55,058 bases of DNA from Zygnema cylindricum (Eukaryota; Streptophyta; Zygnematophyceae; Zygnematales; Zygnemataceae): assembly GCA_037447655.1 (NCBI GenBank), contig JBBHKE010001868.1:1-55058 (forward strand), written 5' to 3'. Every line of letters begins with the position of its first letter. The stretch's first letter is position 1. Of this stretch, positions 11,642-23,519 are shown in pieces. The translations under genes and the position numbers were made by a program. The notes below the pieces were generated by a model. The model searched no databases and was not told the DNA's origin. It worked only from the letters and a program-made list of their open reading frames with translations.

Positions 11642-12952
11642 TTGGTTTTTTTTGTGTTCTTTTTTAGGGTCTTGACCCGTTTGTAGGGTTTAACTGATTT
11701 AGCGTCTAACCGTTCTTTTAGGGTTTAGTCGTTTTTTATGGTTACACCGTTTTTGTGTTCTGACCGAATAAAGAAAATGGAAACTGTGCAATCATTTTCA
11801 TATTATGCAAATTTTATCAAATGCGAGTTTTTTGTTTTTTTTCCTATCTAGGCTCGTTTTCTTAAACTTTTGGTAAAAAGAATTTTTTTTACAAGTTTAG
11901 AAATTCAATTTTATTACATCCATAAGTTTTTGATTAGGTCGACATATTTTGGGTTTTTTTTTGTGCGGAAAAAGAAAATTGGTTTATAAATAGTTCCTGT
12001 TTTGTTTTGGAAATTGGAAATTATTTTGCTAAAAGATGGAAAAAAGAACTAGCAATAATGATTGCCATATATATTGAAATAGAAGATCTGGAAAAGATGC
12101 TAAAAAGTTGATCTCTACCAATGTTATTTTATCTTGTGAGGGGAATATTTAATCACAGATGTCTGTGCATGTTTTTAATTGTTTTAGTTTTTCTTCTTGG
12201 CCGTATATTCATTTTTTTTTAATGGATTGTTTATTCTCTATGACAATTCGAGGCTGTCTTTTTTCGGAGTTTTCGATTAGTTTTGGTTCAACAAAAAAAA
12301 TGTACATCTCAACTGAAAAATAATAACTAATAATAACTAATAATAACTAATAATAATAATAATAATAATAATAATAGTTTAAAATTGTCTTTAGAAAAAA
12401 TAAATAATGGTTTGAAGAAGAAAAGAGAAAAAGTTCTGAGCAAATGTTTGCACAACACTGTACGGAATTGTTCGAAATTAAAAAACTTTGAAATAAAAAA
12501 AAGATATCAAAACTAAAGGGAGTTTTGTATGTGTAAATGTGTTGCTTACACTCTCCTTCTCCCTCTCCCTCTTACCCTCTCTCTCCCTCTCCTTCTACCT
12601 CTCTCCCTCTCCTACCCCTCTCTCTATCTCCCACTTTCCCCCTCCCCTCTCCCTTGAGTTTGAATTTTTGAGGCATCAGAGATTGCTGATTATCACTTAG
12701 ATAGATAAGTCATCAAACCATCTATAATACCAAAAAAAAAAAAACAAACATAGGTTCCCCACAACTGAACTTTTTTTTCAAGAAATAATGGAGTTCTCAT
12801 ACAGGTACATACCACTAGATGGGTGCCATAAACTACATTTCACGTCCAATTTTTACATTTAATCTTTTATGCTTTCCTATGATCATTAACACAGGCGTGT
12901 GTCGAATCAAGATACATCCTTTATGGTATTTGCTATAACATTATCGTAAAAC
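11642..12952. other. Region downstream of LSM6
   Basis: No gene is seen. The region holds the LSM6 3' UTR (AATAAA near 11767), an (AATAATAACT)n/(AAT)n microsatellite at 12320-12376, a CT-rich tract at 12550-12650 and otherwise unremarkable AT-rich DNA. Confidence 0.6.
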
Positions 12953-14390
12953 CTATCTAGAGTATGCTTCCAACAATCCTAAATTGAAGTCTCTCACCAT
13001 CGACGTCAGCCCTATGCCTAAAAGTAGCAATAAGCCCAAGGACATGATACCCTTTTCAACACCACTTGGTAGTTTCCGACCACCTCTCAGTGCTCTTAAC
13101 AACAAAGGCATTAAATACACATCCGTGTAATGCAGGAAGTGGCAATATGTTGACAACCGCCAAGTTCAAATTTACAATTGCTGCGAATTGAAAAAGACAA
13201 GAAACATCCAGTCTCGCAACCTCCGCCCCAATGGCAAAGATAGCCACTGGACCCAATACATTGTCGTCCGTTTGAGATAAAATGAAAACTGCTAGAAAAC
13301 CATGGAGTTGAATTGAAAACCATCGACAATCGTGTCTAGTAATCACACAAACTCCTCCGAGGCTAATTCCGTCGCCTCCGTTGAATCAGTTGCCCTTAGG
13401 AAGAATTTCCATGGAGAACATACTGTGTTTCGTTGTCGGAACCTAGAAGTTAAGCGTTTTTTGTTAATCTTTCGTGAAATTTATAGATACAATAGTGAAA
13501 CAGACTGCAATATGTTCGTAATGGAAATCTGTCCTTACTCGAGTAGAGTCAGCATCTGGCTCCAACTGCACTGCAATTCGACTACTCCCATCGCTCACCT
13601 TATCCGTTACGACATCCACGGTCATGTTTTTGTTTCCTCTCAACAAATTGAAACTTACCGGCTAACTGACACTCGCCTTCATCGCTCCCACCAACTGAAT
13701 GGCATAAGACTGGTCTGTCAATAATGAACTCCCATCAACACCGAATACAATTTCCCAGCTCAATATAAAACCACCTCCATAAGAGGCCAAGTTTTCAACC
13801 ACGTCGGCAACAACGGCTCCCAAATGTTTGTTCCTATACACCAACTGCCCTGCTTGTAGTTTTTCAGTTTTGGCGATGCCACCCCTTTTGTACCTTTGGA
13901 CTCAAGATGGTTTACCACCGCGCCTTTTAATTCTATTTTCCGGGGAAAAGTAAAAGGAACAGTATCCGCAAAAACGAAATTTGCCAAAATACTGACAAAG
14001 GCCCTATCAAGTTTCGGTCTATTCTTCAGTGAATCGGGATCGTCAGGTTGGGAACTCGCTCTCAGGATCATCGTGGAGAAGCTACAAAACCACCCGGAGG
14101 AATTGCAAGCAAAGTGTATTCACCAGATTTCTCTTGAAACTTGGTCAGGATTGGACGAAAACCAATCAAAAACCTCGTCATGTAGATGATTTGAATCCGG
14201 GCAGCTAAAAAGTGGCTGCATTCATGGACAGTAACAATCACAGCCAAAACCCCCATTGCCTCCAATACTGAGCCTGGACCTTTGAGATTGAAATCAAGGG
14301 CTCCTCCTTGTCCCAATAGAGCACTTGAGAGCAGTAAACATAGCCATAACTACTGCTTCATCCCCCTTGGGAGCTGTAAAGAAGCCTGCA
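12953..14390 (-). pseudogene. Intronless pseudogene of a plastid-type site-2 protease (ARASP/RseP family)
   Basis: Read on the minus strand, successive frames give an S2P metalloprotease in the right order: the zinc motif in VIVTVHECSHFLAARIQ (HExxH, near 14210), then PPGGFVA, DPDSLKNRPKLDRAFVSI, a PDZ-like stretch with LSWEIVFGVDG, NMTVDVVTDKVSDG, NVLGPVAIFAIGAEVARLD, NLNLAVVNILPLPAL and RALRGGRKLPSGVEKGIMS. Intact members cleave membrane proteins, in plants in the chloroplast. Here the frame changes at least four times, the conserved LDG motif is broken (LPALHGC, then a shift), and an early stop follows GGFVA. No introns interrupt 1.4 kb, whereas every intact protein gene nearby is split, which suggests a retrocopy. 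A TTTGCAG|GCTTC acceptor-like sequence near 14384 leaves open that it was one long exon. No poly-A remnant was found. Confidence 0.85.
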
Positions 14391-15633
14391 AATAACGTAT
14401 ACAAAAACGGATGAGGGAAAATGCTCAAAAAGGAAGTAAATTTGCACAATGCAAATAACGAATAACAGGAAAGAATCGTGGCAATAGATGGTCAAATAGG
14501 AAATAAATATAAGAAACATAGCTGACAATTAGTCGTTATATGCCTCGACTCGAGAGCTTCGCTAAAACAGAGTGACACTTTAAACCACTCATTGGCTACC
14601 AAGCCATAGTTCAGATGTGCGAAAACAATTAGAAATACTATATGCTATGACCATGGAGAATACGTGTATTATACAACTATTGAACAACATTACAGCGCTT
14701 CCAATTGTTTTCGCACATTTGAACTATGTACCGAGCCATAGGTTTAATGTGCAAAATAGTATGCGCGTATAGCACCCGTATTATACGTTTTCTTCCTAAA
14801 CGCACAAAACCCGTACAGTACAGGATTTTGAAATTCAGTATAGAATTCGTACAGTATCAAATTGGGTCCTAAATCAGAACAGTGCTGTCGCAACATTTTT
14901 TTTTTCTCTTCTTAGCATAAAGCTGCCCAATTGTCATGAAAATAAAACTTGAAAACCAATTAAACTCAAGATTTTCAAATGATCTAACGTCAGATTCCCC
15001 TGCTCAAATATTACGCATGTGTGAAATTTTTCATATCATACGCTGGTGTGCTTTATGCACTCCAGTGCAAAATGTGATACTGTATGCAAACTTTATCATC
15101 TAGTTTGTTCACATAAAACACCGTGTATAGTAAAGGTCGAACAATAAACCTATATACCAAAGTACCAAACGACAAATAAGCTGAGCTGGCACCTCCATGA
15201 ACATGAAAATAAAATATATTTTTAAATAGAAAAATAAGTTCCAGCAGAAAAATACTCGCGATAAGCGTCTGGTTATTTTTACAAATTAGGACTTTAGGAT
15301 CAAAGGTTTCAATGACTTCACTAACTTAGATGTGAAAAACAGACTCCTCTTTCCTTGCTCCTCCCTTCCCCCTGCCTCTCTCTCAATTTCTCCCTCCCTC
15401 TCCCAAGTATTGATAACTTGTCAACCTTTTCCAGATTCCGACAAATAAATACACAAAACTTGGTCCAATTGCATCAGTCAATGTGCAAAAGATGAATGGC
15501 AAAAGTCGACATTGTAGTAAACCCTTAACTGAAATAAAAGTCATTTATGTCACTTTCAATTATGTTAGATATTAAAATTTGCAATAATGTTTTTTCACTC
15601 AATATGAATGGTCAACTGAAAATTTATATACAT

Positions 15634-15750
15634 GAGATAGAGATAGAGATAGAGATAGAGATGAGAGAGAGAGATAGAGATAGAGATAGAGATAGAGATA
15701 GAGATAGAGATGAGAGAGAGCGAGAGAGATGAGAGAGAGAGAGAGAGAGA
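15634..15750 (+). repeat. (GATAGA)n / (GA)n microsatellite bordering the gap
   Basis: Repeated GATAGAGATAGAGA passes into pure GA and then directly into Ns, so the gap is probably an unresolved extension of this microsatellite. Confidence 0.95.
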
Positions 15751-16225
15751 NNNNNNNNNNNNNNNNNNNNNNNNNNNNNNNNNNNNNNNNNNNNNNNNNN
15801 NNNNNNNNNNNNNNNNNNNNNNNNNNNNNNNNNNNNNNNNNNNNNNNNNNNNNNNNNNNNNNNNNNNNNNNNNNNNNNNNNNNNNNNNNNNNNNNNNNNN
15901 NNNNNNNNNNNNNNNNNNNNNNNNNNNNNNNNNNNNNNNNNNNNNNNNNNNNNNNNNNNNNNNNNNNNNNNNNNNNNNNNNNNNNNNNNNNNNNNNNNNN
16001 NNNNNNNNNNNNNNNNNNNNNNNNNNNNNNNNNNNNNNNNNNNNNNNNNNNNNNNNNNNNNNNNNNNNNNNNNNNNNNNNNNNNNNNNNNNNNNNNNNNN
16101 NNNNNNNNNNNNNNNNNNNNNNNNNNNNNNNNNNNNNNNNNNNNNNNNNNNNNNNNNNNNNNNNNNNNNNNNNNNNNNNNNNNNNNNNNNNNNNNNNNNN
16201 NNNNNNNNNNNNNNNNNNNNNNNNN
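15751..16225. other. Assembly gap (475 N)
   Basis: The bases are undetermined. The right flank is CCCTCCTCTTACCCC-rich, so any reading frame across the gap is meaningless. Confidence 1.
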
Positions 16226-17676
16226 ACCCCTCCTCTTACCCCTCCCCTTAGCCACCCCCTCTTTCCCCCCTACTTGGAAGGTAAAAAAGTATTCGCAGCC
16301 ATACCATTTTTCGTGTCACATTGGGAAAAAACCGCCACACTTTTGAACGTTCCGAAAATGTTTCGAAAACATAACTTTCAACATACTTCGAGATTTTCCA
16401 GAGTTATCCTTTTATATTTCTAAGAAAAAAAAATAGTGACAACTCACCCAAAATCAGCCTTCCGTCAGTAAAAACAGTAAAGATATTTCAGTTAAAAACG
16501 GGGGGCGACTTTATTAAAAAGCACGATGGTAAACCATCTGAGTCCATAGGAACAAAATGAAGTAGCATTTCTAAAACTGAAAGAACCACATGACAAGGGA
16601 ATAAACAAAAAAGAAAATCAAGGCAAAACCGACGAAAATACGAAAGGAGTCGTCGTTATTCTCGATTATGAACTGTTGTTGAAACTGCCGAGAGCAAAAA
16701 GACAACTCAAATCTCGAGGATAAGCACATAAACAGGCTATGTAAGTGAATTACTAACCCTACATGTGTTTTCTCGACCTTAACTCCTACATATATATCTC
16801 TGTCAAGGTTATATTTATCCTATATCAGTCAGGAAAATTTACAATTTCAATACAAGATTTCCCTCAAACTTTTTAGAACTGTTAAAGCTCTTCTAAAACA
16901 TAATTGTCGGCATTAAGTTTGCATACCTAAGGATACACTCGTAGCTTGTAAAAACACTCTATAGACGAATTCCAACGCCAAGAAAAACAACAACAACAAA
17001 AAAAAACATGCTGCTTCTATGTGACTTGACTATTAATTTTTTAATAGGGTAATTCTACAAGCCCTGTAATTGGCATTACTGGCACAGTAATCACAGTATT
17101 TGTATGAAACAGTACGGTTTCTGAAAAAACATAACATTTTTGTACAACTACAGTAATTTTTGGCCAGTATTGCCAGTAATGGTGTACATACAACTACCCC
17201 ATTAAAAAAAATTCAAGGTAATGCAAGAACAACGGGAAGATAAGCAAATCTGTTTTTTTTTTTTTTCGAAGGATAAGAGATTTGAAAACAAATTTTCAGG
17301 AACAGGATTTAAGAAGAGAAAAGGAATGAAGGAAGAGGATTAAAATAAGGAATAGGTTTGAAGTAAGGAGTTCAATTGAAAATGGGAATAGGATTGAAGA
17401 AATTGAAAGAGGCAGGGAGAGAAAGACATTGGGAGACAGGGAGAGAGTGGGAGTGGGAGAGAGGGAGGGAGAGAGTGGGGGTTGGGGGGGGGGGGGTAGA
17501 CCAAACCTTTGTGCTCCACAGGGTGCCACATGGTGGCAAGGTCATAGCATGGCTTCTCTGACTCTCAAGTTCTACATAAGCAGGTTAAAGTGCTTCAAAT
17601 TTATTGCGAGTTCCATAAAACTCTTCTACAACTATTGGTCCCTTATTTATCCTTGCTGCCTCAAAGCAGGCAGCTA

Positions 17677-17894
17677 CACCGCTAATCACTGTTAGTGTTA
17701 AAGTTTCTTTTGCCACCTAAAAACATATTTTCTTTGTGCACACGTCTCAATTGTCAATCCAATGGTTTCTATTAGAAGGTGAGATTTTCACCTTCCTATT
17801 GGCAGTCTCCGATTGACAATTCAACAAGTGCACAAGGAGAAAAGATGTTTTAAGTGGCGAAAATAACTTTAACACTAATAAATGATTAGCGGTG
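17677..17894. mobile_element. 218-bp MITE, same family as 6921-7137
   Basis: The left end reads TA|CACCGCTAATCACTGTTAGT and the right end is its complement (ACTAATAAATGATTAGCGGTG). The inverted repeats extend about 50 bp, through GTTAAAGTT and the TTTTGCCACCTAAAA/TTTTAAGTGGCGAAAA pair. Length and interior match the element at 6921. The right flanking dinucleotide is TT instead of TA. Confidence 0.8.
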
Positions 17895-18901
17895 TTGTAC
17901 CCTGTCCAAATTCGGCCCCACTTGGCAATGCAGGAAAACCCCCGTGTGTGAGATGCAATGTGACGCTGCCACAAGGCAACCATTTAGGTTTTTACTAATT
18001 TGGTGTATGTGCAGGCACAAACTTTTTTTTCACACTGTAATATAAAGATAAAAGTACCTGTTTCATGCATCTACAGTAGATAATGTCAGAGTACTGCCAC
18101 ATGACAAAGAAAAGGTCAGACAGGTGACCTTATTGGAGCAGAGGCCAGAGACTAACATGAAAAATTTAGATAATAAACATAACAAGGTTTCAGACCATTT
18201 CAAAAACAAGACAGAACAAGAATGAAGCAGCCAAATAATTTCTACAAATTTAGATGAAATGAGGAAACCTCTGCAATACATTTAAATCCACAAAAAAACA
18301 CTGCACGTGAATAGATTTTGCAAAAACAGGAAGAGTTAGATTCCATAGCTTTTGCATTTTTCAAGACTCAGTATAGATAAGCAGCACTGCAAATGTACAC
18401 TGCGATAGCCAATCTGCTTCAAGAATCAATATACAATCAATAGTAAACAAATCAACAACTCAATGGAAGTTTTCCCAAGCTCAATAAACACTCAAAGAAG
18501 TAGTCTCAAATAAACTCCATAACATCGATAAAACAAGCATAACAACTGCTATAAATCCAAAAAAAAATAATACTATAAAGCCACTGCGAAGAGAAGGTAC
18601 AGAAGAGCCCCCAGTCACAAAATGGGTATCTCAAATGGGAAAAAAGGATTGTACCAAGGTCTTGTCGCCAGATTTGAACAGAGTAAAAAACCTCCTGTAA
18701 CAATTTTAAAAATCTATCTTGAATACAGGAGAAACTCCTGCACCTTTTCTACAAAAACGCTCTTTAAAACGGAAATGAATTTACATGGCGAGCAAGGTTT
18801 TCACTACCTACATCTATATTTTTTTAAATACTCGTACAAAGAGTCTGATAAACAACACTCCTGCGTTTCAAACGAAACAAAAAAAACCAGCAGTTCAAGG
18901 C

Positions 18902-19613
18902 CTAGTTGCTGGTGAATTTCGTAACAGCCTTTGTGCCTTCTGACACTGCGTGTTTTGCAAGTTCTCCAGGAAGAGTGAGTCGTACCGCAGTTTGAATTTC
19001 TCGTGAGGTTATAGTAGGTTTCTTGTTGTACCGCGCCAAACGAGAAGACTCAGAAGCAAGCTTCTCAAAAATATCATTGATGAAGGAGTTCATGATAGAC
19101 ATTGCCTTTGAAGAAATACCCGTGTCAGGATGCACCTGCGGAGAGTAAAATGAAGCAATTAGGGGAAACCTAAAAGCAAAAAAAAAATCACTCTGCCACA
19201 CTTACGATTTTCACGAACAGAACTGTAGCAAAATGCCTGGGTATGTTCCACAGAAAATAATTTAGATAAAGGAAGATAAAAACAAAAACATAACGCAACA
19301 AGAAAAGAGTCACCTCCTTCAAAACACACGGGAAACTTCTACAACTGGTTCAAATGAAAAGCACAACACACAGCTTACATAGCACTAACGAACACAAGGT
19401 GCATTTCAGGAGAAAACTCACCTGTTTAAGAACCTTGTAAATGTAAATTTTATAACTCTCAACAACTTTCCTAGATCCCTTCTTCTTCTTCTTTGTTACT
19501 CCTTCCTTCACTGGCTTCTTTTCTGCTGAGGGAGATGCCACAGGCTTCTTTCCTGCCACCTTCTTCTCAGCTTTGCTCTTTGTGGCCTTCTGTTCATCAG
19601 TTTTGGGAGCCAT
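18902..19613 (-). CDS. H2B: Histone H2B
   Basis: Two exons, 19613-19422 and 19135-18902, give 141 residues with a phase-0 intron exactly after KVLKQ. H2B pairs with H2A in the nucleosome core. The N-terminal tail is lysine-rich ([20 protein letters not shown]). The histone fold is complete: [31 protein letters not shown]-like [20 protein letters not shown], and the C-terminus [15 protein letters not shown] with the lysine normally ubiquitinated. It is close to plant H2B. An intron in an H2B gene is unusual for land plants and points to an algal gene structure. The ATG beginning MAPK is the obvious start. It is transcribed away from the H4 gene, but 7 kb of repeats separate them. Confidence 0.98.
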
Positions 19614-19750
19614 GTCTACAATGACTAAGGAAGGAAAAACCGATACTCGACCTTATATCAATGATAGCTATCACCTTGTGAAAGATATCCAAGTTACTGT
19701 GGAAGACAGGGAAAGTTTAGCATACACAGACTACCACAATCCACACAGCT

Positions 19751-19758
19751 TTATATAA
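19751..19758 (-). promoter_or_regulatory. Probable TATA box of H2B
   Basis: TTTATATAAAG on the minus strand lies about 140 bp upstream of the H2B ATG, which would allow a 5' UTR of roughly 110 nt. It is the only good TATA match in the region. No experimental support. Confidence 0.45.
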
Positions 19759-20337
19759 AATATTCTGTCCCTCGGAGGGAAAAGATGCACTACAGTAGTC
19801 AAATAAGAAAGGATTCACTAGGCCAATCAAAATCCACCAAATAGGGCCTTAAGATTCAGAGTTAGTTGTTCACGTCAACCGTTAGATGTAAATCGTGAAA
19901 ACGCGCTAAGCCGTTCACCGTGTCACATCACTTCACAAAACCCTGAACTCTCCTCCAAATTTTGATATTAACATAACACCACAGGTTGAATCTAGGCCAC
20001 ATCACTATCATTTACATCACATTAGTGGACATACGTATCGACAGCAGGTGCGGCACCACAAATACGTATACTGCATAAAGTATAAACGATTACTTGGAAG
20101 AATCTAGTATTATAATAGTGTGATATTGAGCGGTTCAGGTTCACTTTTGCACCAATCTCGAGTTTTAAGATAACTCTAAATTTGAATCGACATGCATTAG
20201 ATTATAAGGGACGGCCGTACCTGACTGAACGTACACAATATTGTACTTTGATGCTAGAAGAATCGTACTTCAAAAAACACAGTACATCATCCTTTCACAC
20301 GGTCAATTTCACAACATCACTTTTGAAAACTAACACA

Positions 20338-20450
20338 CGGACCTCTTCCTCGCCCTTTCATGGAGACCATCGAAAAATGAAATCAGTATACACCCCTCCG
20401 GAAATCCTTATATAGGCGTCGTGTCTGTCTTGGATTTTTTCCGTCACACG
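20338..20450 (+). repeat. Duplicated leader sequence with TATA-like core
   Basis: The block CCTCTTCCTCGCCCTTTCAT...AAAAATGAAAT (20341-20381) recurs almost identically at 26599-26642. The adjoining CCCCTCCGGAAATCCTTATATAGGCG...TTTTTTCCGTCACACG (20393-20450) recurs at 23245-23303. Both copies of the second part sit directly in front of a GTACGG-type minisatellite. TATATAGG would serve as a TATA box, but no sensible coding region follows. Confidence 0.7.
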
Positions 20451-20454
20451 GCCG

Positions 20455-20830
20455 TACCGCGGGCACGATGTAGCGCTGCCGGCGACGCTGGCACAATATT
20501 AAGCTGCCGGCGACGTGGCACAATGTTTCGCTGCCGGCTACGCTGGCACAATGTCACGCTGCCGGCGACGTGGCACAATGTTTCGCTGCCGGCTACGCTG
20601 GCACAATGTCACGCTGCCGGCTACGCTGGCACAATGTCACGCTGCTGGCGACGTGGCACAATGTTTCGCTGCCGGCTACGCTGGCACAATGTCACGCTGC
20701 CGGCTACGCTGGCACAATGTCACGCTGCCGGCTACGTGGCACAATGTTACGCTGCCGGCGACGTGGCACAATGTCACGCTGCCAGTGACGCTGGCAGAAT
20801 ATTACGCTGCCGGCGACAATGTCCTGTTGC
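20455..20830 (+). repeat. 27-28 bp minisatellite (GGCACAATGTCACGCTGCCGGCTACGCT)
   Basis: About 13 tandem units alternate between GCTGGCACAATGTCACGCTG-CCGGCTAC and GTGGCACAATGTTTCGCTGC-CGGCGAC. They create long but meaningless repetitive reading frames. The unit shares GGCACAATG and TACGGCCG-like pieces with the array near 23.5 kb. Confidence 0.95.
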
Positions 20831-21094
20831 CGGCCGTCGCGTTACGCGTACTAATGTAGGGTAGAAAATGGCGCATATGGTCTATATGCATATTTAGTTG
20901 AAGACTATTTAGGAACGCTTTACTTTAGTTGAAGACTATTTAGGAACGCTTTAAAAACATCAAAAATTGTAGTAATGTTGTGTCAATATGTTTTATTAAA
21001 ACCCCGAAACCCAAAAAATACCAAAAACGCAAGATCTTTGTAGCTCTCAAGTATTTGTACGGGTGTGCCATTTCGGTTCAGTTCATGCGTCAAT

Positions 21095-22202
21095 GAGTAC
21101 GCATATTCGAGCTGAACAAGAACTTACAATATGTGATCCGACAATGTACGAACTCACAATATATGAACCTACAAGATATGAAATGTAAATGTACGAACCG
21201 ACAATATATGAAGAGACTATATATAAACCGAAAATATGTGAACCAACAATATATAAACTAATACAAAGTAACGGTACCGTGCGATCGTCTGCAATAGGGA
21301 CCGCCGTACCGCTGGCGTAATGCAACATTGTCGTCCGCCAGTATCTACGAACGACCACAGGCGGTACCGTAAAAAAAAACACTTTAACTGATCAGATACC
21401 CCTATAGTTTTGTTCCCATGAAGAGTGAATTACTACTGTCAAGAGAAAAAATACAAAATTAAAAATCGGTTTTTTCCGATTAAAAATTATATACCTTTGG
21501 CTGCCGTGTTTAAAACCTTAAATAGGCGATATTTGTGTGCGCGCGCGGCGATGTTTGTACGTCCGTGCGACCCAAAACAAGATGTCCCTTATGACCACGA
21601 CCCATGTTTCCCATGTGCCGTCGGTACAAAATTGATGCCTCAACATACATCGCAAGAGAAAAAAAAAAGGTACGCGTGTGCCATCCCGGCTCAATTGATG
21701 TCTAAAATTACATATCAAATGAAAGATTACGAAATATTGTAATTCGTAAGAAACGGTTATTTATAGAGTGATATATTATTATTGTTATTGATTTACAATT
21801 CATATTACATGCAAGTACGTTGCTAAGTTGTGAAATATACAAGCAGTAATAATATATCATTGCATTTTTTTTGTTTTAAATTGGGGTTGATTTATGAAAG
21901 CGACACAAAATGTGTAGATGTCAGTAGCATATGTTACTTCACTATTGCAGTTTGAAAGAGTTTATGATGCGTATATGACCTTAACGCAAACACCCTATGG
22001 TTGTTGTTGCAGGGTGTGTAGACGTCAGTACGCATATTCGAGCTGAACAAGAACTCACAATATGTGATCCGACAATGTACACCCGACAAAATGTGAACCA
22101 ACAATATATGAACCTACAAGATATGAACTGCAAATGTACGAACCGACAATGTTTAAAGAGACAATATATAAACAAACAATATGTGAACCAACAATATATA
22201 AA
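21095..22202 (+). repeat. Duplicated 170-bp block of ACAATATATGAACC repeats
   Basis: 21095-21262 and 22029-22202 are near-identical over long stretches, both beginning GTACGCATATTCGAGCTGAA and ending CCAACAATATATAAAC. Each is itself an imperfect tandem repeat of about 14-17 bp (ACAATATRTGAACCR). The copies are about 940 bp apart. Confidence 0.9.
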
Positions 22203-23239
22203 CGGACAACAAGAAAGAGGGAGAGAAGAGAGATAGAAGACGAAAAGGGAGAGAGAGAAGGAGAGGGGAGAGACAACAAGAGAGAGGGACGGGGGAGAAA
22301 AAACAAACGAGATAGGAAAAAGAAAAGAGCGTTGAATCAACGTGTCTAACACTAATAGCAATCCATGGTGTATTTAGATGTTTCCATAAACATGAGAAAG
22401 TAATACAATGCGAAATTTGACATTTCTTTTACAATAGTGAAGTAAATAAGTTTCAAAAGAAACTTATCTGTAGCATTGTTATAGCTATAAAAAGTTAATA
22501 TAAAAAAATATGTTTAATCCTAATTGGGTTGTTAACGTTTTAAAGTAAGCTGCATAGGTTTACATACTTCGACACACTTATGTTCTAACACCAGTGTTTT
22601 TTAATTGAATATTCTTGCTGTTTGGAAGTGTGTATATTTCTATGCTTATACCATCACTCTATGGGTGTTGTTTGAATAAAAGTTACAGAGAGACTCTACA
22701 CATATAATGCATGTCGTACAATTGTTTATTGAACACAGAAACATATATTTGTATAATACTTTGGTAAGGCTCAACAAAGCGTGATAAAACAACACATGAT
22801 ACATGCTCATATAACAAGCATAACAAAACACGAAACGAATCATGTCCGTGTAACGGGCATTGATTGATTTATGTGAACAAAATCATATTGTGTAACAAAA
22901 CACACCAACATGAAAGTTGTAGCTAAAAATAAACATGTGTTTTATGATAGGTACACATATATATATGGGCGGAGGATGGTTAGTTAAGTATAGTTAGTCA
23001 GTTGAAATTGCTAGCGCAACCATATATAATTTACATTTGTATAGTTCATAAAAAAACCCACCTGTAGTTGTTCCCAAATATATAGAGTACAAAAACTCTA
23101 TACAACCTTAAACACACACAACACGACCTTTGCCTGTGTAACGGGCTTTGATAAACTATACAAGCATAAACACACACAACACGAACCTTGCCCGTGTAAC
23201 GGGCATTTTTTGTCTTGTCAGTATATAAATAAGAGAACG

Positions 23240-23303
23240 GTGTTCGCCCCTCCGGAAATCCTTATATAGGCGATGTGTCTGTCTTGGATTTTTTCCGTCA
23301 CAC
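23240..23303 (+). repeat. Second copy of the duplicated leader
   Basis: CCCCTCCGGAAATCCTTATA and the following TAGGCG...TTTTTTCCGTCACACG match 20393-20450, again just 5' of a minisatellite. Confidence 0.85.
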
Positions 23304-23519
23304 GCAGTACGGACGGCCGTACCGTGGGTATAACTTATCGCCTGGTTGGCCTTTTTCAGTGATTCTTTTTTCTACGGACTCAGGGGAGTTCAGGCTACAC
23401 AGGGGTGCAGTCAAATTGTCAGTTTGCCTTCTTGGGCAGCAGTGGTTGTGGCTTAAAGTGGGTTAGTTAAATACTATCTAGAGGCTTCCTGTATTCTGTG
23501 GTCCAATGGAGGACAGAGA

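Larger units (their letters stand above)
14391..18901. other. Intergenic region with gap, microsatellite and MITE
   Basis: No gene was recognised. The region contains a GATAGA/GA microsatellite running into a gap (15634-16225), an A+T-rich stretch with TACTGGC/GCCAGTA repeats (17075-17195), a GA-rich tract (17400-17480), a run of 11-12 G (17484-17495) and a MITE (17677-17894). The block 17900-18900 lies downstream of H2B and holds only short frames. Confidence 0.55.

Noticed and set aside
13332-13724. 130-codon plus-strand frame
   Set aside because: It is antisense to the site-2 protease pseudogene and has no recognisable domain.
15599-16423. Frames of more than 200 codons across the N gap
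   Set aside because: They consist almost entirely of unknown bases and GA repeats.
20421-20864. 147-codon frame with Cys/Ala repeats, possible repeat protein or CRISPR-like array
   Set aside because: It is a 28-bp minisatellite with no unique spacers, open in several frames, begins with GTG, and lies in a eukaryotic genome.
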